DNA of 7,589 bases from a bacterium. Lineage in GTDB: Bacteria > Patescibacteria > Saccharimonadia > Saccharimonadales > UBA4665. The notes below the pieces were generated by a model. It was given only the letters and a program-made list of their open reading frames with translations. It was not told the origin of the DNA and did no database searches. This document shows positions 5,831-7,589 of this stretch, in pieces. How positions within the stretch are numbered: position 1 is the first letter of the stretch; each line of letters begins with the position of its first letter. The stretch spans positions 1 through 7,589 of the forward strand of contig JAJYCU010000024.1 in assembly GCA_021778165.1 (NCBI GenBank), given 5' to 3'. Both the position numbers and the translations under genes were made by a program.

Positions 5831-6169
5831 ATGTCTAAACACATAAGATTGTTAGTTAAATTTTCTTCTCTAGTTCTTGTGGCTTTAATAATAACTTGGT
5901 TCACTCAATTTGCTGCTTTGTATGGGCACCCAAGTATCTCTCAACCAAGTATTAATAATCTATGTAATACTAGTCTAAATTATAAACCTTCATTACCGCC
6001 CAGTCATGACTCTGGACTTCCTATACCATATATAACTCACTATACTCCTGATAATGGTTGTGGTGTTGGTGCACCAATAATCTTTTATTTATTTATAATT
6101 GACTGCATACTCTGGTTTTTGGTTGTTATGGGTACTATTAGCTTGATTAAATATTTCGCGAAGAAATAA
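5831..6169 (+). CDS. Small two-TM membrane protein, function unknown
   Basis: The 112-residue protein has hydrophobic helices at about 11-31 and 83-106. The first follows a basic start (KHIRLLVK), so the N-terminus should be inside, and the loop of about 50 residues outside. That loop is rich in Pro and Ser and has C45 in NLCNTSLNY and C77 in NGCGVG, which could pair outside the cell; C92 lies in the second helix. The C-terminus ends KYFAKK, consistent with inside. I do not recognise a named family. The C-N-x3-N-Y motif followed by G-L-P-I recurs in the 139-residue protein encoded at 6406-6825, so the two cassettes appear to carry relatives. It has its own -10 box, and the stop lies 26 bp before repeat C. 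Effector, immunity and surface roles are all open. Confidence 0.75.
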   Translation: MSKHIRLLVKFSSLVLVALIITWFTQFAALYGHPSISQPSINNLCNTSLNYKPSLPPSHDSGLPIPYITHYTPDNGCGVGAPIIFYLFIIDCILWFLVVMGTISLIKYFAKK

Positions 6170-6195
6170 TATTTAATTTATTTTGTCGCAATATT

Positions 6196-6233
6196 GTTGC
6201 AACAGCAGCACGATGGCCCTCCATAACGCTTAT
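6196..6233 (+). repeat. Site C of the tRNA-end repeat family
   Basis: Left block as in site D but one base shorter (GTTGCAACAGCAGCACGA), core TGGCCCTCCA, then TAACGCTTAT. The terminal inverted repeat is CATAA-CGC-TTATt. Confidence 0.85.
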
Positions 6234-6347
6234 TCTTATCGTGGTTGTAAAATATGATAATATAAACGTATGGGTAATTAATATTTAATTATTTTCTATT
6301 TCTTTCAGAATCGAATTTCTTTGATTTTTATTTGGTACGATATTTTG
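6234..6347 (+). pseudogene. Gene-poor cassette with a promoter and a possibly broken mini-ORF
   Basis: This 153-bp unit (core to core) has no ORF of useful length. It does have TGATAATAT (6255-6263), an extended -10 placed exactly 6 nt before an ATG at 6270, as in the intact cassettes. That frame reads Met-Gly-Asn then TAA (6279-6281), after which the same frame stays open for 33 codons through repeat D with a hydrophobic sequence (YLIIFYFFQ). It could be a decayed small membrane peptide gene, a three-codon leader, or a small RNA unit. No stable hairpin stands out. Confidence 0.35.
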
Positions 6348-6393
6348 GTTGCAACAGCATGCACGATGGCCCTCCAAACATAAGAATTATGTT
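6348..6393 (+). repeat. Site D of the tRNA-end repeat family
   Basis: The left block is GTTGCAACAGCATGCACGA and the core TGGCCCTCCA is exact. After CCA the usual TAACGCTTATG is replaced by AACATAA-GAA-TTATGTT (6377-6393), a perfect 7-bp inverted repeat. It keeps the CATAA-N3-TTATG shape shifted by 3 bp. Confidence 0.85.
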
Positions 6394-6398
6394 AGACT
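6390..6398 (+). promoter_or_regulatory. Extended -10 promoter of the three-TM protein gene
   Basis: TGTTAGACT has the TG extension and TAGACT (4 of 6), ending 7 nt before the ATG at 6406. The spacing equals that of the other cassettes. It partly overlaps the inverted repeat of site D. Confidence 0.4.
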
Positions 6399-6405
6399 GA
6401 AGAAT

Positions 6406-6825
6406 ATGGTGAAAGTTACTGTACTAAAAGTATTGAAGCCTATAATAACTCTAATACTAGTAGTCCTTGTCGTCGTATCTTTTCTTCATTATTTTACGCT
6501 ATCAGATAATAATAAATTAGCTTGGCAATCCAGTTGGTTTCATGGAGATAAAAACATTACCTCTTGCCCTCTGGGCCTCCCAGGCTTAAATGCATCTGGC
6601 ATTTGCAACTTAGGTGTTAATTATTCTACCCTTGGCTTTCCCATACAAATACCCGAAGAAGCCATATCCGGTCAATTTTGGCTTGCTTGGACGATTAATA
6701 TTTGTGTTGTCGTACTATTAGCTACTGGTTTAATCTATATTATAATACGTAAGTTTACCTATGGTGTGCTAGTGAGTTTAGGTTTGTTAATTTTAATTGT
6801 CACTATTCCATATTTATCAAATTAG
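6406..6825 (+). CDS. Small three-TM membrane protein, function unknown
   Basis: The protein has 139 residues from ATG 6406. The frame is open back to 6349, but that part is repeat D read as protein (QQHARWPS), so the later ATG with a -10 box 7 nt upstream is preferred. Hydrophobic helices lie at about 12-30, 91-114 and 119-136, with a loop of about 60 residues after the first that should face outside (basic N-terminus VKVTVLKVLK). The loop has C54 and C67, and the motif C67-N-x3-N-Y73 followed by G77-F-P-I80. The 112-residue protein of the cassette two units upstream shares this order, including a downstream F-[WY]-L helix with an intramembrane Cys. The two are probably distant homologues. 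No known family is recognised. The TAG stop shares its G with repeat E, so there is no 3' spacer at all. Confidence 0.75.
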   Translation: MVKVTVLKVLKPIITLILVVLVVVSFLHYFTLSDNNKLAWQSSWFHGDKNITSCPLGLPGLNASGICNLGVNYSTLGFPIQIPEEAISGQFWLAWTINICVVVLLATGLIYIIIRKFTYGVLVSLGLLILIVTIPYLSN

Positions 6826-6864
6826 TTGCAACAGCATGCTCGATGGCCCTCCATAACGCTTATG
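6825..6864 (+). repeat. Site E of the tRNA-end repeat family
   Basis: Left block GTTGCAACAGCATGCTCGA (1 change from D), core TGGCCCTCCA, TAACGCTTATG. It carries the stop codons of both neighbouring genes: the TAG of the rightward three-TM gene ends at its first base, and the leftward toxin gene stops on the TAA at 6862-6860 inside it. Confidence 0.88.
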
Positions 6865-7117
6865 CTTTATATACATCTTTACGGTGGCCAACTCTTATAA
6901 CTTGTATAAGTAACTGTTGATTATGAATTTCATAGATAACCCTATAAACACCGACACGTATTCGATATGCTTTTTGTCCAGTTAGCTGTTCAACTCCGTT
7001 TGGGTATGGGTTATCGCCCAGTAGATAAATCCTTACCAAGATTCTTTCTACTTGGCTCTTATCAAGTCTTTTTAATTGTTTTTTGACGCTCGGATTGAGA
7101 TTTACTACGTATTTCAT
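6860..7117 (-). CDS. RelE/ParE-superfamily toxin
   Basis: The protein has 85 residues from ATG 7117 (an upstream TTG at 7120 would add one Met and is less likely). The family pattern is clear: a helical start NPSVKKQLKRLDKSQVERI, NPYPNGVEQLTG (36-47), the core strands AYRIRVGVYRVIYEI (50-64) with R52, R54 and R59, and the C-terminal VGHRKDVY (76-83). RelE-type toxins of this form cut mRNA at the ribosome; the R/H/K/Y set is compatible with RNase activity, but ParE-like gyrase poisons share the fold. The antitoxin gene precedes it on the same strand with an overlap of 56 bp. Both are inverted relative to the other cassettes, and the stop codon lies within repeat E. A GGGG run about 12 nt before the ATG may serve as ribosome binding site. 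Confidence 0.9.
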   Translation of the reverse strand: MKYVVNLNPSVKKQLKRLDKSQVERILVRIYLLGDNPYPNGVEQLTGQKAYRIRVGVYRVIYEIHNQQLLIQVIRVGHRKDVYKA

Positions 7118-7346
7118 CAAAATCTAACCCCAAATCATTAACTAATTTTTCAAAAGACACATATTCGTCACTACTTTTATGAGCTTCCTCTAGAGCCGCT
7201 ACGTCTGCCATATCCTCAAGATACTCGAATAATCTTTCGTTAATAATAGCGGAAAGACTACTAGCGTCTCGTAAAGCATAGTGCTGAACGCTTTTCTTGA
7301 TTTTAGGGTCAAGATATATGGTTGTCTTTTCGTTGATCGTTTTCAT
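7062..7346 (-). CDS. Ribbon-helix-helix antitoxin (RelB/DUF6290-like)
   Basis: The protein has 94 residues from ATG 7346. The longer frame from ATG 7355 is rejected because the -10 box covers it and transcription should begin at about 7346. Residues 7-45 form a ribbon-helix-helix: strand KTTIYLDPKIKKSV, then the helices ALRDASSLSAIINERLFEYL. This part binds operator DNA as a dimer. The following ADVAALEEAHKSSDEYVSF plus EKLVNDLGLD is the usual toxin-wrapping tail. About 17 extra residues (EIRSKSQSERQKTIKKT) run past the normal end and are encoded inside the toxin gene, which gives the long overlap. The protein should neutralise the toxin and repress its own promoter. Confidence 0.88.
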   Translation of the reverse strand: MKTINEKTTIYLDPKIKKSVQHYALRDASSLSAIINERLFEYLEDMADVAALEEAHKSSDEYVSFEKLVNDLGLDFDEIRSKSQSERQKTIKKT

Positions 7347-7353
7347 AATTACC

Positions 7354-7382
7354 ATTATGATGCTATAACGTCATGGCGTCAA
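7354..7382 (-). promoter_or_regulatory. Promoter and candidate operator of the toxin-antitoxin pair
   Basis: Read leftward: TTGACG (7382-7377), 17 bp, CATAAT (7359-7354), then 7 nt to the ATG at 7346, giving a leaderless transcript. An imperfect palindrome ACGTCATGGCGT (7368-7379) overlaps the -35, and CGTCA is repeated directly 8 bp apart (7369 and 7377), a spacing suited to adjacent RHH dimers. A further inverted repeat GGAATG-AG-CATTCC sits at 7393-7406. Confidence 0.65.
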
Positions 7383-7422
7383 TATTAATTTTGGAATGAG
7401 CATTCCTGTTTCTTGGATGCTA

Positions 7423-7453
7423 GATGCAACAGCATGCACAATGGCCTCCCATA
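7423..7453 (+). repeat. Site F, degenerate terminal copy of the repeat
   Basis: Left block GATGCAACAGCATGCACAA (2 changes from D) and core TGGCCTCCCA (2 changes). The CATAA-N3-TTATG end is lost (CATATATAGATC). It is the right-most copy in the window and the most diverged, as an array end or older junction might be. Confidence 0.7.
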
Positions 7454-7502
7454 TATAGATCATATAAAATCTAGCGAATATTATTCTATTTACGTTTAGA
7501 AC

Positions 7503-7589
7503 TCAGGACCTTTGCAACATTTCAGCTGGTATCCGCATACCTAATCCTAAGTGTATACGTTTAAAGTTATAAAACTCAAGATATTGTTT
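7503..7589 (-). CDS. Transposase with rve integrase core, C-terminal end only
   Basis: The frame enters from the right edge on the minus strand and stops at TGA 7505-7503; 28 residues are visible. FYNFKRIHLGLGMRIPAEML is the standard end of DDE transposases of the IS3/IS481 type, where an F-Y-N-x-x-R-x-H-x-x-L-x-x-x-x-P-x-E pattern closes the integrase core. The catalytic residues lie outside the window. No terminal inverted repeat can be fixed in the 50 bp between the stop and site F. This is a different enzyme class from the tyrosine recombinases that normally use tRNA ends, so it is probably a neighbour of the array and not its engine. Confidence 0.75.
   Translation of the reverse strand, partial: KQYLEFYNFKRIHLGLGMRIPAEMLQRS

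Larger units (their letters stand above)
5364..7453 (+). mobile_element. Putative tRNA-Lys-anchored gene-cassette array
   Basis: Six related sites in the same orientation (core starts at 5364, 5773, 6214, 6367, 6844 and 7442) divide this stretch into five units of 409, 441, 153, 477 and 598 bp. Each unit starts with the flank type of the tRNA (TAACGCTTATG) and ends with GTTGCAACAGC. It holds a single small gene or toxin-antitoxin pair, usually with its own promoter and almost no spare DNA. The payload (membrane proteins, TA pair) is typical accessory content. No recombinase gene lies inside, so mobilisation would be in trans. The repeats and layout are seen directly; mobility is inferred. Confidence 0.6.

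Noticed and set aside
6349..6405. N-terminal extension of the three-TM protein
   Set aside because: These codons are repeat D read in frame; the ATG at 6406 has a correctly spaced -10 box.
5754..7453. Classical integron attC sites
   Set aside because: No GTTRRRY/RYYYAAC box pairs at the ends, sites of about 40 bp are shorter than attC, and no IntI gene is seen; the core copies a tRNA end instead.
5754..7453. CRISPR array
   Set aside because: Spacing is 153-598 bp and irregular, intervals contain genes, and no cas gene is present.
7512..7519. Another repeat copy (TTGCAACA)
   Set aside because: Only the short motif matches, with no core after it, and it lies inside the transposase reading frame.

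Overview
The window is AT-rich and uses TAA, TAG and TGA all as stops, so the code is standard. Small dense genes, receiver-only response regulators, convergent genes overlapping by a few bases and near-leaderless starts suggest a Candidate Phyla Radiation (Patescibacteria) genome, most likely Saccharibacteria. That placement is an inference from style and protein flavour, not a proof.

Left part (1-1430): a leftward two-gene unit. The first gene (449-1282) looks like a GNAT-fold acyltransferase of the N-acyl amino acid synthase / autoinducer synthase type. The second (1-428, cut by the window edge) has the N-terminal part of a ThiF/HesA/MoeB (E1-like) adenylating protein. A terminator-shaped hairpin lies in the leader of the first gene, between a candidate promoter and the start codon.

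Middle (1427-5212): two paralogous single-domain CheY-like receivers flank an ABC transporter, made of a MacB/LolD-like ATPase and an FtsX/MacB-like permease. A divergent folD follows. Both tail-to-tail gene ends overlap by 8-12 bp. The permease promoter contains a perfect 9+2+9 palindrome facing the second receiver gene.

Right part (5297-7453) is the most interesting region. A tRNA-Lys(CTT) gene is followed by five copies of a repeat of about 40 bp. The right half of each repeat copies the last 10 bases of the tRNA (TGGCCCTCCA) and the 11 bases after it, and the left half is a shared block (GTTGCAACAGCATGCACGA) that the tRNA lacks. The sites divide the DNA into units of 409, 441, 153, 477 and 598 bp. 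Each unit carries one small gene or gene pair: a NIF3/YqfO-like protein, a two-TM protein, a gene-less or broken unit, a three-TM protein related to the two-TM one, and an inverted RelE-like toxin / RHH antitoxin pair. Most units have their own promoter with the -10 box 6-7 nt before the ATG. This is the layout of an integron-like cassette array, but the site is derived from a tRNA 3' end rather than from attC. No integrase is visible. The array ends at a degenerate site next to the 3' end of an rve-type transposase gene (7503-7589).

Working model (inference): a recombinase encoded elsewhere inserts small circular cassettes at the tRNA-Lys 3' end, and each insertion restores the tRNA.
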